64,000 bases of DNA from the NCBI RefSeq assembly GCF_900174585.1, contig NZ_FWPT01000002.1:310001-374000 (forward strand). The letters run 5' to 3'. The notes under the pieces were generated by a model. It was not told the origin of the DNA. It saw only the letters and a list, made by a program, of their open reading frames with translations, and searched no databases. Below, in pieces: positions 44,466-53,125 of this stretch. Numbering within the stretch: position 1 is the stretch's first letter; each line of letters opens with the position of its first letter. Source of the DNA: Parendozoicomonas haliclonae (GTDB lineage: Bacteria; Pseudomonadota; Gammaproteobacteria; Pseudomonadales; Endozoicomonadaceae). Position numbers and translations under genes: made by a program.

Positions 44466-44801
44466 TCACTTGTTCACTAAGGGCTGAAGGGAGTACCAGA
44501 GCGAGACATCCTTGATGTCCTGATCGGAGAGGTTGATCACCAGACTGCGCATCACCGCGTTATCTCTTTTCCCGGATTTATACTCCAGCAGCTGCTTTTC
44601 CAGATAGTTGGCTTTCTGCCCATTCAGACTGGGGTAATTTTGCACACGCTTATAGCGCCTGTGACCACCATGACAAACCGCACAACGGGTTTCAGCCAGC
44701 TTGCGCCCTCGTTGAACAGAAGGGTCATCCGTTGTTGTTCCACCACCATAGGCCAGTACCGGGAGCAGGCCCATCCATAACAGCTGTGGTTTCATATTCA
44801 T
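44466..44801 (-). CDS. Monoheme c-type cytochrome (class I, c553/c4-like)
   Basis: A 111-residue exported cytochrome c: hydrophobic N-terminal signal, heme motif CAVCH (Cys40, Cys43, His44) and likely axial Met84 in NAVMRSLV. The C-terminal helix SDQDIKDVSLWYSLQ is typical of class I. It is the last of four overlapping genes around the sulfite dehydrogenase and probably passes electrons to a terminal oxidase. Starts within the end of the previous gene (ATGA). Confidence 0.88.
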   Translation of the reverse strand: MNMKPQLLWMGLLPVLAYGGGTTTDDPSVQRGRKLAETRCAVCHGGHRRYKRVQNYPSLNGQKANYLEKQLLEYKSGKRDNAVMRSLVINLSDQDIKDVSLWYSLQPLVNK

Positions 44802-45175
44802 GGTGCTATCACATCTCGCGAAGGTGGTCTCTTGTCGGGTGGCAAGGGGAGGCGGCGGAAATGGTGTAAATCAATCCGCTGCTCACCATAGTAGGTAGAA
44901 AGATAATCCAGAATTGGATTCCAGGTATCAGAAAGATCCCATAAACCCTGAGTATCGATCATCCACTGGATGGTACTGCGCCAGGTTTCCCGGCTGCCGG
45001 GATTCTGGATGATCAGGCTGTTGTTATGGCAAACACCGCATTGCGCCTTAACCAGCTCCCAGCCAGGAGCCATGATCAAACCGGACTCCGGGTCCGTTGC
45101 ATAGACCTCCTGCTGTGCACAGGCAAAAGGCATAATGCAGTAAAGAAGCAACAGGGAGTGGCAACGCGTCATCAA
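44798..45175 (-). CDS. Monoheme cytochrome c subunit (SorB-like)
   Basis: A 125-residue exported protein with signal peptide to about residue 20 and one heme site, CGVCH (46-50). The long helix after it (SRETWRSTIQWMIDTQGLWD) and the Pro-rich tail resemble the SorB/SoxD-type electron acceptor that pairs with a molybdenum sulfite dehydrogenase. It overlaps the catalytic gene by four bases and the next cytochrome by four bases. Confidence 0.82.
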   Translation of the reverse strand: MMTRCHSLLLLYCIMPFACAQQEVYATDPESGLIMAPGWELVKAQCGVCHNNSLIIQNPGSRETWRSTIQWMIDTQGLWDLSDTWNPILDYLSTYYGEQRIDLHHFRRLPLPPDKRPPSRDVIAP

Positions 45176-46398
45176 ACCACCCGCACGGCAATACGGTGGC
45201 AGCCGTTAAACATATAACCTTTGGGATTCCACTGCGGCTGAACCACCGGCTGGCTGACGCCTTGATCATCGGTAGCCCGCGCCCAAATTTCGTAATAGCC
45301 CGGCAGAGGTAACTGAAGCCCTGCCTGCCAATGTTGCCAGGCGGTTTTATTCTCTGGTCGCGTTAGTTTGGCCGGGTGCCAGGTTGCCCCGTAGTCGTAA
45401 CTGATATCGACCTGTGTAACATCACGCATGCCAGCCCAGGCATGACCTCGCACCGTTAATGGCTCCCCTTTTTTGTACTGCGTTCCGGTAGGAGGATAGG
45501 TGATCAGGGACTTCACAATCATCTCTTCGATAATCGCATAGTCCTCCTTGTTGACCTTTTCTCCGGGGGCTATGGGATATTTCGGCAGGTGATAAGCCGG
45601 TGCTTCCATCTTCGCGCCATCATGGATTTGATTGCGGATGCTGATCCCGGTCGCAGCTTTGGAAGAGACAGAACCAGGGCGCCCGCCAAACACAATCCGC
45701 AGCGGATAACCATGCATATAGGGAATAGGTTGACCATTCATGGTCCAGGCAATCAGGGCATCATCATTCAGCGCAGCAGCAATAGGAACACCACGGGAAA
45801 GTGCCTCGCCCTCACCACTTAAATGCTTATCTGCACTGTGGTGCCCGGTGTACACCGCATCCTCTTTAATACCACAGTGGTTGAGCACATCTTTGACCTT
45901 TACACCGGTCCACTCTGCACAAAATACCGCAGCCTGCGTCCACTGATTACCCTTGGTGCCGGGGTGAAATTCACTACGTCCGTTGCCTCCACACTCGATC
46001 GTCAGTTGCCGGGTGTGGCTGGGAAAGGTTTTCTTCAGCTCATCAATGGTAAAGGTTTGCGGCTTTTTGCAGGATTCCCCATCCACCGTAAAGGTCCAGC
46101 TCTTTGGATCAATCGCTTCAAAATCCGGCAGCTGACCATTCCAGCGTATAAATGCGATTTCGGCAGGAGTCACTAAAGGATCAAGCAGATGCTCTGCGGG
46201 CTGAGCATTAATTGGCTGGCTGCCCAGTACCTGAATATGGTTGGGCAATTCCTCTACACTCTTCCAGGTGAGGGCCGAGATATCCAAAGCCTCCAGCTCT
46301 TTGGGTTTATTGGCAGCAAACACCCAATGCGCTGGCAATAGCGAAACTGAGGATACTGCCAGAAGCCCCTGCATTAGCGAACGGCGTTTGCTATCCAT
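45172..46398 (-). CDS. Sulfite dehydrogenase catalytic subunit (SorA-like molybdoenzyme)
   Basis: A 408-residue exported member of the sulfite oxidase fold, oxidising sulfite to sulfate with a molybdenum-pterin cofactor. It has a twin-arginine leader (KRRSLMQGL), the Mo-ligand Cys136 in IECGGNGRSEF, the cofactor segment NQWTQAAVFCAEWTGV, and the C-terminal dimerisation domain (RGHAWAGMRDVTQVDISYDY). There is no fused heme domain, so electrons must go to the separate cytochromes beside it. SoxC-type sulfane dehydrogenase is the main alternative; no other sox gene is present. Its start overlaps the upstream cytochrome stop (TGATG). Confidence 0.9.
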   Translation of the reverse strand: MDSKRRSLMQGLLAVSSVSLLPAHWVFAANKPKELEALDISALTWKSVEELPNHIQVLGSQPINAQPAEHLLDPLVTPAEIAFIRWNGQLPDFEAIDPKSWTFTVDGESCKKPQTFTIDELKKTFPSHTRQLTIECGGNGRSEFHPGTKGNQWTQAAVFCAEWTGVKVKDVLNHCGIKEDAVYTGHHSADKHLSGEGEALSRGVPIAAALNDDALIAWTMNGQPIPYMHGYPLRIVFGGRPGSVSSKAATGISIRNQIHDGAKMEAPAYHLPKYPIAPGEKVNKEDYAIIEEMIVKSLITYPPTGTQYKKGEPLTVRGHAWAGMRDVTQVDISYDYGATWHPAKLTRPENKTAWQHWQAGLQLPLPGYYEIWARATDDQGVSQPVVQPQWNPKGYMFNGCHRIAVRVV

Positions 46399-46739
46399 CA
46401 GTTCTCACCACCGCTGGCAAAGTAGTGAGACATCCGTCGAATATCTTCTGGAGATAACAGCCGAGCGACTTTACTCATGGTTTTATCCTGACGCTCTCCT
46501 GAACGAAAAGCTTCAAGCTGCAGCACCATATACTCCGGGTTTTGCCATTTCAGGTTGGGGATATTGGGATAGGGGCTAGTGCCGTCTTGACCATGACATG
46601 CCACACACATGGCCAGAAGCTTCTGGTATCGCTTGTTTTGCTGGATAGATGCTGCATAGTTTGTTGGTTCATCTGCCAGTACAGACACACTGGCAACAAA
46701 CAAAGATAGAAACCATGCAGAACTGCGTTCGCAGAGCAT
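46398..46739 (-). CDS. Monoheme c-type cytochrome, first gene of the sor operon
   Basis: A 113-residue exported cytochrome c with heme motif CVACH (45-49) and likely axial Met in DKTMSKVARLL. It is related in layout to the cytochrome at 44466. A stable hairpin directly before its ATG (46742-46763) covers the Shine-Dalgarno, so translation of the coupled operon may be controlled here. It lies 71 bp after the ABC permease gene, so cotranscription with the transporter is possible. Confidence 0.87.
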   Translation of the reverse strand: MLCERSSAWFLSLFVASVSVLADEPTNYAASIQQNKRYQKLLAMCVACHGQDGTSPYPNIPNLKWQNPEYMVLQLEAFRSGERQDKTMSKVARLLSPEDIRRMSHYFASGGEN

Positions 46740-46741
46740 AA

Positions 46742-46763
46742 GCCGCCCCCTGTCGGAGGCGGC
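46742..46763 (-). promoter_or_regulatory. Hairpin sequestering the ribosome-binding site of the sor operon
   Basis: In the minus-strand RNA GCCGCCUCC pairs with GGGGGCGGC (nine pairs, one U-G, GACA loop) and ends two bases before the ATG. The only good Shine-Dalgarno, the AGGGGG run, is inside the stem. It could limit translation or act as an RNA-processing site between the transporter and sor genes; no U tract follows, so simple termination is unlikely. Confidence 0.6.
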
Positions 46764-46810
46764 AAGTGTAATCGTTCCGGGGAATTCTGCCTGTGGGAAT
46801 TATTTGCTGA

Positions 46811-47671
46811 TTACTGCCCCGGCTCCTTGCGCTGCACAAACACACTGATCAGCGCCAACAGTCCAGACACCACCATTAACAGTACCGACACCGCATTGAG
46901 TACCGGTGTCGCGCCCTGACGCAACCGGTCAAACATGGTAATCGTCAACGGAGCATCACTGCCCACCAAAATCAGTGTTGTATTGAAGTTCTCGAACGAC
47001 ATCAGAAACGCCACAATCGCCGAGCCAACAATTGCTGGCCGCAGCCATGGCAGAGTAATAGTGCGGAACACATCAAAGCGGCTGGCTCCAAGATTTAACG
47101 CAGCCTCTTCCAATTGAATATCAAATTTTCTTAACCGCGCTGAGATCACCAGCGTGCAGATAGTGCTGATAAAGGCGAACTGCCCCAGAATCACCATCAC
47201 CAGACCGGGCCGCAGGAAATCCAGATAAATACCCCAGTTATCTTCCACGTTATTGGCAATATTGCTGCCGAAAGCCAACACAGAAATACCCAGAATCACT
47301 CCGGGAATAACCAGCGGTACCAACATCAGGCTGTAAAGGAAGGACTTACCTTTAAAATCATGGCGTTCAAACAGGAAGGCATTAGAAAGCGCCAGCAAGA
47401 CGGAAAGCACTGTTACACCGGTGGCCACCAGCAGGCTGGTTACCATACTTTCGAGAATGGCATCGTCATGGAACAGCCCCTGACGTTCCGGCGTATCACT
47501 AAAATACCAGTCCAGAGTGCCACCCATCCATGGCAAAGACGGGAACAAACTGTCGTTAAAAGAGAACACTGCCACTACCAGCAAAGGAGCGATCAGAAAC
47601 AGAAAAAACAGCGCGATATAAGCGTTATAGGTGCCACGGAAAGCACGGCTCTGGGGAATAGAAGAAATCAT
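46811..47671 (-). CDS. potC: ABC transporter permease (PotC-like)
   Basis: A 286-residue inner-membrane permease with about six helices and the cytoplasmic EAA loop (EEAALNLGASRFDVFRTITL, about 187-206) that docks on the ATPase. The FNDSLFPSLPWMGGTLDWY segment is typical of PotC/YdcV permeases. It pairs with PotB encoded just upstream (3-bp gap). Substrate by family: polyamines or related small cations. Confidence 0.88.
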   Translation of the reverse strand: MISSIPQSRAFRGTYNAYIALFFLFLIAPLLVVAVFSFNDSLFPSLPWMGGTLDWYFSDTPERQGLFHDDAILESMVTSLLVATGVTVLSVLLALSNAFLFERHDFKGKSFLYSLMLVPLVIPGVILGISVLAFGSNIANNVEDNWGIYLDFLRPGLVMVILGQFAFISTICTLVISARLRKFDIQLEEAALNLGASRFDVFRTITLPWLRPAIVGSAIVAFLMSFENFNTTLILVGSDAPLTITMFDRLRQGATPVLNAVSVLLMVVSGLLALISVFVQRKEPGQ

Positions 47672-47674
47672 ACG

Positions 47675-48556
47675 TCAGCGCCCCATAGTTTCGGAAAACG
47701 ATTGCCGGCTAAGTTTCAGTCCGAGCCAGACGATCAGGGAAGACAGTATCAACAACAGCACACCAAAGGCTGCGCCCTGCTCCCAGTTAAACCGGGTTAT
47801 AAACTGGGTAAATATCTGGTCGGTAAACCAGAGGCTGTCCTTACCACCTAAGAGAATGGGCGTCAGATAATTCCCGAGGCTCAACATAAACACCACGATA
47901 CAGCCGGAAACGATGCCCGGCATCGCATAAGGAATCACCACTTCCCGCAAAGCATTCCAGCCATTACCGCCAAGGTCATAAGCCGCTTCCACCAAACTGT
48001 CGTCCATGCCATCCAACGTGCTGACCAGCGGCACCACCATAAACAGCATTGACGTATACACCAGCCCCAGCATGACCGTGGCATCGTTGTAGAGCATCTC
48101 CACCGGCCCGACAGCAAGACCGGCCCACTGCAGAAGGTTGCTGATCACGCCAGTCTCCCTCAGCAGAATCATCCAGCCATAGGTACGCACCAGCTCGCTG
48201 ACCCAGAATGGAATCAGGCAGGCTAAAAACAGCAAACCCTTAGTTCGCCCACGAACCACCTTAGCGATATACCAGGCCACAGGGAAAGCAACAATCAAAG
48301 TAATGGCAGTCGTCAGAATCGACATCACCGCCGTACGCAAAAAGGTTCGCCAGTAAAGCGGTTCAGTAAAAAAGGCCTCATAGTTCATCAGACTGAACTT
48401 GTAGATGCCATAGCTGACTCGCTCCCGCAGAGAGATATTCAGAATTTCCAGATGAGGTAACAGAATCAGGAAAAACAGATGCAGGGCAAAAGGTGTCAAC
48501 AACAGGAAAAGCGCCAGCTTTTTCCCGGACGCCTTGGAACTGGAGAAAGCATTCAT
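47675..48556 (-). CDS. potB: ABC transporter permease (PotB-like)
   Basis: A 293-residue permease with six helices and an EAA loop (LVEAAYDLGGNGWNALREVV, about 192-211). The opening LLTPFALHLFFLILLPHLEI and LREREVSYG-like loop match PotB/YdcU proteins. The gene lies 3 bp after potA and 3 bp before potC, a tight operon. ATG at 48556. Confidence 0.88.
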   Translation of the reverse strand: MNAFSSSKASGKKLALFLLLTPFALHLFFLILLPHLEILNISLRERVSYGIYKFSLMNYEAFFTEPLYWRTFLRTAVMSILTTAITLIVAFPVAWYIAKVVRGRTKGLLFLACLIPFWVSELVRTYGWMILLRETGVISNLLQWAGLAVGPVEMLYNDATVMLGLVYTSMLFMVVPLVSTLDGMDDSLVEAAYDLGGNGWNALREVVIPYAMPGIVSGCIVVFMLSLGNYLTPILLGGKDSLWFTDQIFTQFITRFNWEQGAAFGVLLLILSSLIVWLGLKLSRQSFSETMGR

Positions 48557-48559
48557 AAC

Positions 48560-49699
48560 TTACTCCTCGACGGTCTGCATCAGGGCCGGGGTCTGACTTT
48601 GCCCACGGGCGCGGAAGATATGACTTTGGCTCGCTGCCCAGCTCAGATAAAGACGATCACCAGCTTTCACATCCCGGAACTGTGTCGTTTGGGGTTGCAC
48701 AACCTGCAGCTCGGCACCGGTGGTGGCTTCACGAATTAACAGACGACTGTTACCGCCATCAAACAGGATATTGGCGACCTCACCTTCCAATGCATTTTCC
48801 GGTTTATTTTCAGGTTCAAACGAGAGATGAATCATCTCCGGACGCACAAACAGTTCAACCTCATCGCCTGCTGCAAGGTTGGTATCAATGCGTTCAATGC
48901 TATGAAAGACCTGACCGCTGGCCGTTTTCACTTCCACCACATCACCGTTGCGACCAACAACCTGACCGGAGAAGTGATTACTCTCTCCAACAAAACCGGC
49001 CACAAAAGGTGTATCAGGCTGATAGTAGAGTTCCTGCGGCGTTCCCACCTGCTCGAACCGGCCATTGTTCATCACCGCGACCTGGTCAGACATCACCATG
49101 GCTTCGGATTGATCGTGGGTGATATAAATAAAGGTGGTGCCAAAAGCCTGCTGTAGCTTCTTGAGCTCGACCTTCATATGTTCACGGAGCTTTAAATCCA
49201 GCGCGCCTAAAGGCTCATCAAGCAGAAGTACATCAGGTTCCAATACCAGACAACGGGCAATAGCGATACGTTGCTTCTGACCACCAGACAGCTGACTGAT
49301 AGCACGGTCACCAACGTCTGGCAGGCCTACCCGCTCCAAAGCGTCAGCAACCTTCTTCTTAATCTCTGATGCTTTCATCTTCCGGCGACGCAGGCCGTAA
49401 CCAATATTGTCTGCCACACTCATCATCGGAAACAGTGCCAGATGCTGGAACACCATATTCACCGGCCGCTTGTTGGGAGGAATACCCAGCATGGAATCAC
49501 CTTTAATGGTGATACCACCGCTCTCCGGTTCAAGGAACCCTGCAATCATGCGCAGCAAGGTGGTTTTGCCACAGCCGGACGGACCGAGGATGGAGAAGAA
49601 TGATCCGCGGGGAATCTGAAAACTGACATTATCGACAGCCTGATAGCTGCCAAAATTTTTATTAAGGTCTGTGCAGCTGAGATCTATATCACTGGTCAT
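48560..49699 (-). CDS. potA: ABC transporter ATPase (PotA-like)
   Basis: A 379-residue ATPase: Walker A GPSGCGKT (about 39-46), Q-loop FQHLALFP, signature LSGGQKQR, Walker B VLLLDEP and H-loop YITHDQSEA, then a C-terminal TOBE regulatory domain (about 245-375, ending in LYLSWAASQSHIFR). This layout fits PotA and other CUT1/polyamine importers. ATG at 49699. A hairpin separates it from the binding-protein gene. Confidence 0.92.
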   Translation of the reverse strand: MTSDIDLSCTDLNKNFGSYQAVDNVSFQIPRGSFFSILGPSGCGKTTLLRMIAGFLEPESGGITIKGDSMLGIPPNKRPVNMVFQHLALFPMMSVADNIGYGLRRRKMKASEIKKKVADALERVGLPDVGDRAISQLSGGQKQRIAIARCLVLEPDVLLLDEPLGALDLKLREHMKVELKKLQQAFGTTFIYITHDQSEAMVMSDQVAVMNNGRFEQVGTPQELYYQPDTPFVAGFVGESNHFSGQVVGRNGDVVEVKTASGQVFHSIERIDTNLAAGDEVELFVRPEMIHLSFEPENKPENALEGEVANILFDGGNSRLLIREATTGAELQVVQPQTTQFRDVKAGDRLYLSWAASQSHIFRARGQSQTPALMQTVEE

Positions 49700-49755
49700 G
49701 CCGACTTCCTGAATCTGGATGCAGCTAATAGGCGAAGGACTTAAGACATTAAACA

Positions 49756-49791
49756 GCTACCACTGCCGCCCAACTGAACGACAGCGGTAGC
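49756..49791 (-). terminator. Intercistronic hairpin between binding protein and ATPase genes
   Basis: The minus-strand RNA pairs GCUACCGCUG (49791-49782) with CAGUGGUAGC (49765-49756), ten pairs with one G-U, followed by UGUUUAAUG. It probably stabilises or partly terminates the transcript so the binding protein is made in excess, a common arrangement in such operons. Confidence 0.6.
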
Positions 49792-49801
49792 AAAGAACAC
49801 A

Positions 49802-50866
49802 TTACTGAGCCGCTTTGATGCGATCCAGTACACGTCCTTCGATGGCTTCCAGACCAGCTGGAACCGGTGGGTACCACTTGATGTTATCCAGAGCGGCCTG
49901 ATCAAAGCTGGCCTGATACTTCTTGCTCAGCTTCTCATCAACGAACTTCGCAGCTTCGGCAGAAGCCGTAAACTGACCGGCGGATGCAGTGATCTTGGCA
50001 GCAATCTCTGGCTGATTAACGAAGTTAATCCACTTGTAGGCGGCTTCATCATTCTGGCCACGGGCCGGCAGAACAAAGGTATCAATCCAACCCAGCGCAC
50101 CGCTCTCTGGTGCTACGTAGCGAATGTTTTCCTGCTCATCACCCAGCTTCCAGCCACCGGCATCCCAGCCCATGGCCAGGGTCACTTCACCACTGCGCAG
50201 CAGGTTCAACAGGTTATCGCTGCCGCTCCAGTAGGTTTTGACATTGGATTTACAGGCGATCAGCTTTTCTTCGACCTTGCCCATAATCTGCGTGTACTTC
50301 TCAACATCGTTATAGGCAGCAAACGGGTCTTCACCCAGATCGAAGGCAAAAGCGATTAGGGTTGGACGCTTCAGACGATAAGAGACACTGCCCGCATAAT
50401 CACTGCTGCACAGATCGGTGTAGCGGTAGCTGTCCTGACCTTCCGGCAGATTGGCAATAATACCGCTGGTACCCCAGACATGAGGCACGCCAAAGGCTTT
50501 GCCATTAACGGTGGTGCTGGATTGAGTCGACTTGAGCATGGACTGGATATAAGGCTTGGAATCAATTTTGCTCATATCCATGGGCTTGTAGATACGGAAC
50601 TCCTGCTGGGCACTGGCTACACGGTCCTGACTGGGCTGAGCCAGATCAAAGCCGGCACCACGGGTCGCCCGCAGCTTGGAGATCATATCTTCATTATTAG
50701 ACAGGGTAACTTTAACTTCGATACCGGTCTCTTTCTCGAACTGGTCGATTACTTCCTGCGGCGCGTAGCCGCCCCAGGTCAGAAGACGCAGCTCTTCGGC
50801 ATTGGCAGATACGCTGAGTGCAAGACCAGCGGTCAAGGTTACGGCAGTGGTAACTTTTTTAAGCAC
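49802..50866 (-). CDS. potD: Periplasmic solute-binding protein (PotD family)
   Basis: A 354-residue periplasmic protein with a Sec signal (LKKVTTAVTLTAGLALSVSA, cleaved after ANA). The mature opening ELRLLTWGGYAPQEVIDQFE is the PotD/PotF pattern. The start is a GTG at 50866 with an excellent GGGGAGGG Shine-Dalgarno 6 nt upstream; reading to 50920 would bury the signal. Specificity is uncertain: the family binds spermidine, putrescine, thiamine or aminoethylphosphonate, and the neighbouring sulfite dehydrogenase leaves a sulfur-containing amine open. Confidence 0.9.
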   Translation of the reverse strand: MLKKVTTAVTLTAGLALSVSANAEELRLLTWGGYAPQEVIDQFEKETGIEVKVTLSNNEDMISKLRATRGAGFDLAQPSQDRVASAQQEFRIYKPMDMSKIDSKPYIQSMLKSTQSSTTVNGKAFGVPHVWGTSGIIANLPEGQDSYRYTDLCSSDYAGSVSYRLKRPTLIAFAFDLGEDPFAAYNDVEKYTQIMGKVEEKLIACKSNVKTYWSGSDNLLNLLRSGEVTLAMGWDAGGWKLGDEQENIRYVAPESGALGWIDTFVLPARGQNDEAAYKWINFVNQPEIAAKITASAGQFTASAEAAKFVDEKLSKKYQASFDQAALDNIKWYPPVPAGLEAIEGRVLDRIKAAQ

Positions 50867-50916
50867 TTCAATCCCTCCCCGGGTTGAAAGGCCCGTAATC
50901 ATTACGGACATGGATA

Positions 50917-50961
50917 ACAAGGTGTGTTTTATTTCAGCTGACTAACACCTTGTAGTTTTTT
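50917..50961 (+). terminator. Orphan plus-strand terminator in the potD leader
   Basis: A 9-bp perfect stem ACAAGGTGT / ACACCTTGT (50917-50925 with 50945-50953) is followed by AGTTTTTTA. It has the form of a plus-strand rho-independent terminator, yet no plus-strand gene precedes it: potD runs the other way. It may end an antisense or small RNA, or block transcription into potD. The rest of 50867-51094 shows nothing else definite. Confidence 0.55.
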
Positions 50962-51094
50962 ATTGTTGCGAATTTATTACAGTCAGTACTTTAAAGGGAT
51001 TTCAGGGAAAAAAGGAAGCTGCCATGCATAATTTCCTTGTCATTTGTCAGGTTACTCGAGCAAAGTTGCCAATACACCTGCATGAAGTATCGCT

Positions 51095-52234
51095 ATGAAA
51101 ATTGTTATCGCCCCTGATTCATTTAAAGAATGTCTCACTGCGGCTCAGGTAGCCCAGTGTATTGAAGATGGTTTGCGTCAGACTCTTCCACCCGATTGCG
51201 AGTATATTCAGGTACCCGTCGCCGATGGTGGTGAAGGAACACTGCAGGCACTGGTGGATGCCACATCCGGCCATATTAAACAGACCGTTGTTACAGGCCC
51301 TTTGGACACTCAGGTTCATGCCCAATTTGGTTTGCTTGGCGACGGAGAAACAGCCGTTATTGAAATGGCTCAGGCTTCCGGTCTGGAACTTGTACCTGTT
51401 GATCAGCGCAACCCTTTAACCGCCACATCCTACGGCACGGGTGAATTAATTAAGGCGGCTATGGATCTTGGCATTTCCCGCTTTATCGTGGCGATTGGCG
51501 GCAGTGCTACCAATGATGGCGGCGCCGGTATGATGATGGCCCTGGGTGTTCGCTTTCTTGACCACCTTGGCAACGATCTTCCCTTTGGTGGTGAAAGTCT
51601 TTCCCGGCTCGACCGCATTGATCTATCCGGCCTTGATACACGACTGAAGCACAGTTCATTTGTTGTCGCCTGCGATGTTAATAATCCGCTGACCGGTGCG
51701 CTTGGAGCTTCCTCCGTATTCGGGCCTCAGAAGGGTGCAACACCAGATATGGTGGAAACACTGGATGCCGCTTTAAGCCAGTACGCAAACATCATCACTC
51801 GAGACATTGGCAAAAGCGTTGAGCAACTTCCGGGGGCAGGAGCTGCTGGAGGTATGGGCGCAGCACTGTTGGCGTTTATGGGTGCTGAACTCAAGCCGGG
51901 AATAGAATTGGTGATGGAAGCCACAGCTCTGGCAGAAAAGATCAAAGGCGCCAGTCTGGTGATTACCGGCGAAGGACGTATTGATGGCCAGACAGCCCAA
52001 GGCAAAACACCGGTGGGTGTAGCAAGAATCGCCAAGCAGGAAAATATACCGGTTATCGCTTTGGCCGGTGCGGTTGGTGATGGTGTTGAAGCTGTTTATG
52101 AACAGGGGATTGATGCCCTGTTCCCGGTTGTTCATGGTGCCGTTCCACTGGAACAGGCCTTGGCAAAAGGTGGCGAAAACCTGACCCGAACAGCACGTAA
52201 TCTGGCAGTTACGCTTCAACTCTCATTACGTTGA
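51095..52234 (+). CDS. garK: Glycerate kinase (GarK/GlxK family)
   Basis: A 379-residue enzyme phosphorylating D-glycerate to 2-phosphoglycerate. It has the family opening MKIVIAPDSFKECLTA, VADGGEGTLQAL (about 44-55), the glycine-rich GGSATNDGGAGMM (about 136-148) and LPGAGAAGGMGAALLAFMGA (about 246-265), ending with VITGEGRIDGQT. Length matches GarK/GlxK (about 380). It is monocistronic; with hydroxypyruvate reductase at 20974 it would channel C2/C3 acids into glycolysis. ATG at 51095. Confidence 0.93.
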   Translation: MKIVIAPDSFKECLTAAQVAQCIEDGLRQTLPPDCEYIQVPVADGGEGTLQALVDATSGHIKQTVVTGPLDTQVHAQFGLLGDGETAVIEMAQASGLELVPVDQRNPLTATSYGTGELIKAAMDLGISRFIVAIGGSATNDGGAGMMMALGVRFLDHLGNDLPFGGESLSRLDRIDLSGLDTRLKHSSFVVACDVNNPLTGALGASSVFGPQKGATPDMVETLDAALSQYANIITRDIGKSVEQLPGAGAAGGMGAALLAFMGAELKPGIELVMEATALAEKIKGASLVITGEGRIDGQTAQGKTPVGVARIAKQENIPVIALAGAVGDGVEAVYEQGIDALFPVVHGAVPLEQALAKGGENLTRTARNLAVTLQLSLR

Positions 52235-52244
52235 GCCAGTAAGG

Positions 52245-52937
52245 TTAATGTGCACGGTCTGATTTGAACCACCGTTTGCCAAGCATCAACATAAAGAGGA
52301 CAAGATAAATCGGCGTCATCACATTAAAGGCACTTGAGTTCAGCTGCTGACTCTTTGGCTTAGCGGTATTAAGACCATAGCTTTGGGTCTGGGTGAACTC
52401 TTTTGTACTCAGCCTGCTCATTTTACTCGTTATAGTGCTCAGGGATTTTAAACTCTCTTTCTTATGAGCGCCTTTAATCAGTTGGGAGAGTTTCTCTCCC
52501 TCTTTTAGCTTTTTATTCCAAGAGGCAACATCCCCCAGGGCATCAAAATAATTATGCTCGGGTGCCTTTTTTCCTGTTTTGCTAGTCTCGGCTATGCCTT
52601 CTTCTATAAGACTTCCTCCTGCAAGATCTGGCATAGATTCCACAAACACTTGTTCTAATTTCGATGAAATTTTCAACGCTTTATCAGTGAGATCAGCCAT
52701 TGCTGCAGTCACATCATTTTCAGACTGACGCCCTCGGTAGGTATTGCCATTCACCCTACGCTGATAGGAAGCACCATTTAGCCGCTGGTTAATCGTCGCC
52801 AACACCAATTCCAGCTGTTTGATATGTCGCTCAAGTTCCTCCAGTGAACCTACAGGTTTAAAACCCTTATGCGCCTGCAACCCTGTAGCGTACTGATCAA
52901 TCCTGTTCAGACATTGCTTGATAGCGTGATTATTCAT
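52245..52937 (-). CDS. Unknown tail-anchored protein
   Basis: A 230-residue protein, family not recognised. It is mostly helical and charged, with a likely coiled coil in the first 70 residues (LEELERHIKQLELVLATINQ), a Lys-rich mid region and a single hydrophobic helix at the extreme C-terminus (MTPIYLVLFMLMLG) followed by KRWFKSDRAH. That is tail-anchor topology. No N-terminal signal. The ATG at 52937 has AGGG 7 nt upstream and is preferred to 53066. It converges on the glycerate kinase gene. Confidence 0.75.
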   Translation of the reverse strand: MNNHAIKQCLNRIDQYATGLQAHKGFKPVGSLEELERHIKQLELVLATINQRLNGASYQRRVNGNTYRGRQSENDVTAAMADLTDKALKISSKLEQVFVESMPDLAGGSLIEEGIAETSKTGKKAPEHNYFDALGDVASWNKKLKEGEKLSQLIKGAHKKESLKSLSTITSKMSRLSTKEFTQTQSYGLNTAKPKSQQLNSSAFNVMTPIYLVLFMLMLGKRWFKSDRAH

Positions 52938-53125
52938 TGACGATCCCTGTTCGTATGTCTTGTTTGTTCTGATGGAGGCGACTCTGCTCAAGAGTAAATG
53001 CGTTTTATGAAGCCTCGATGAAAACAGATGAAGATCACATTTAGTTCCCGATGCCCCCTTTAACACCTCCCTACCTCACGTAGAATACCAATCAGAGCAA
53101 AAGCAATAATGAAACGGATTTGACT

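Noticed and set aside
43261-44487. 408-codon open frame opposite the ethanolamine-type permease
   Set aside because: Composition is extreme in His, Gln and Arg, as expected from the complement of a membrane protein gene.
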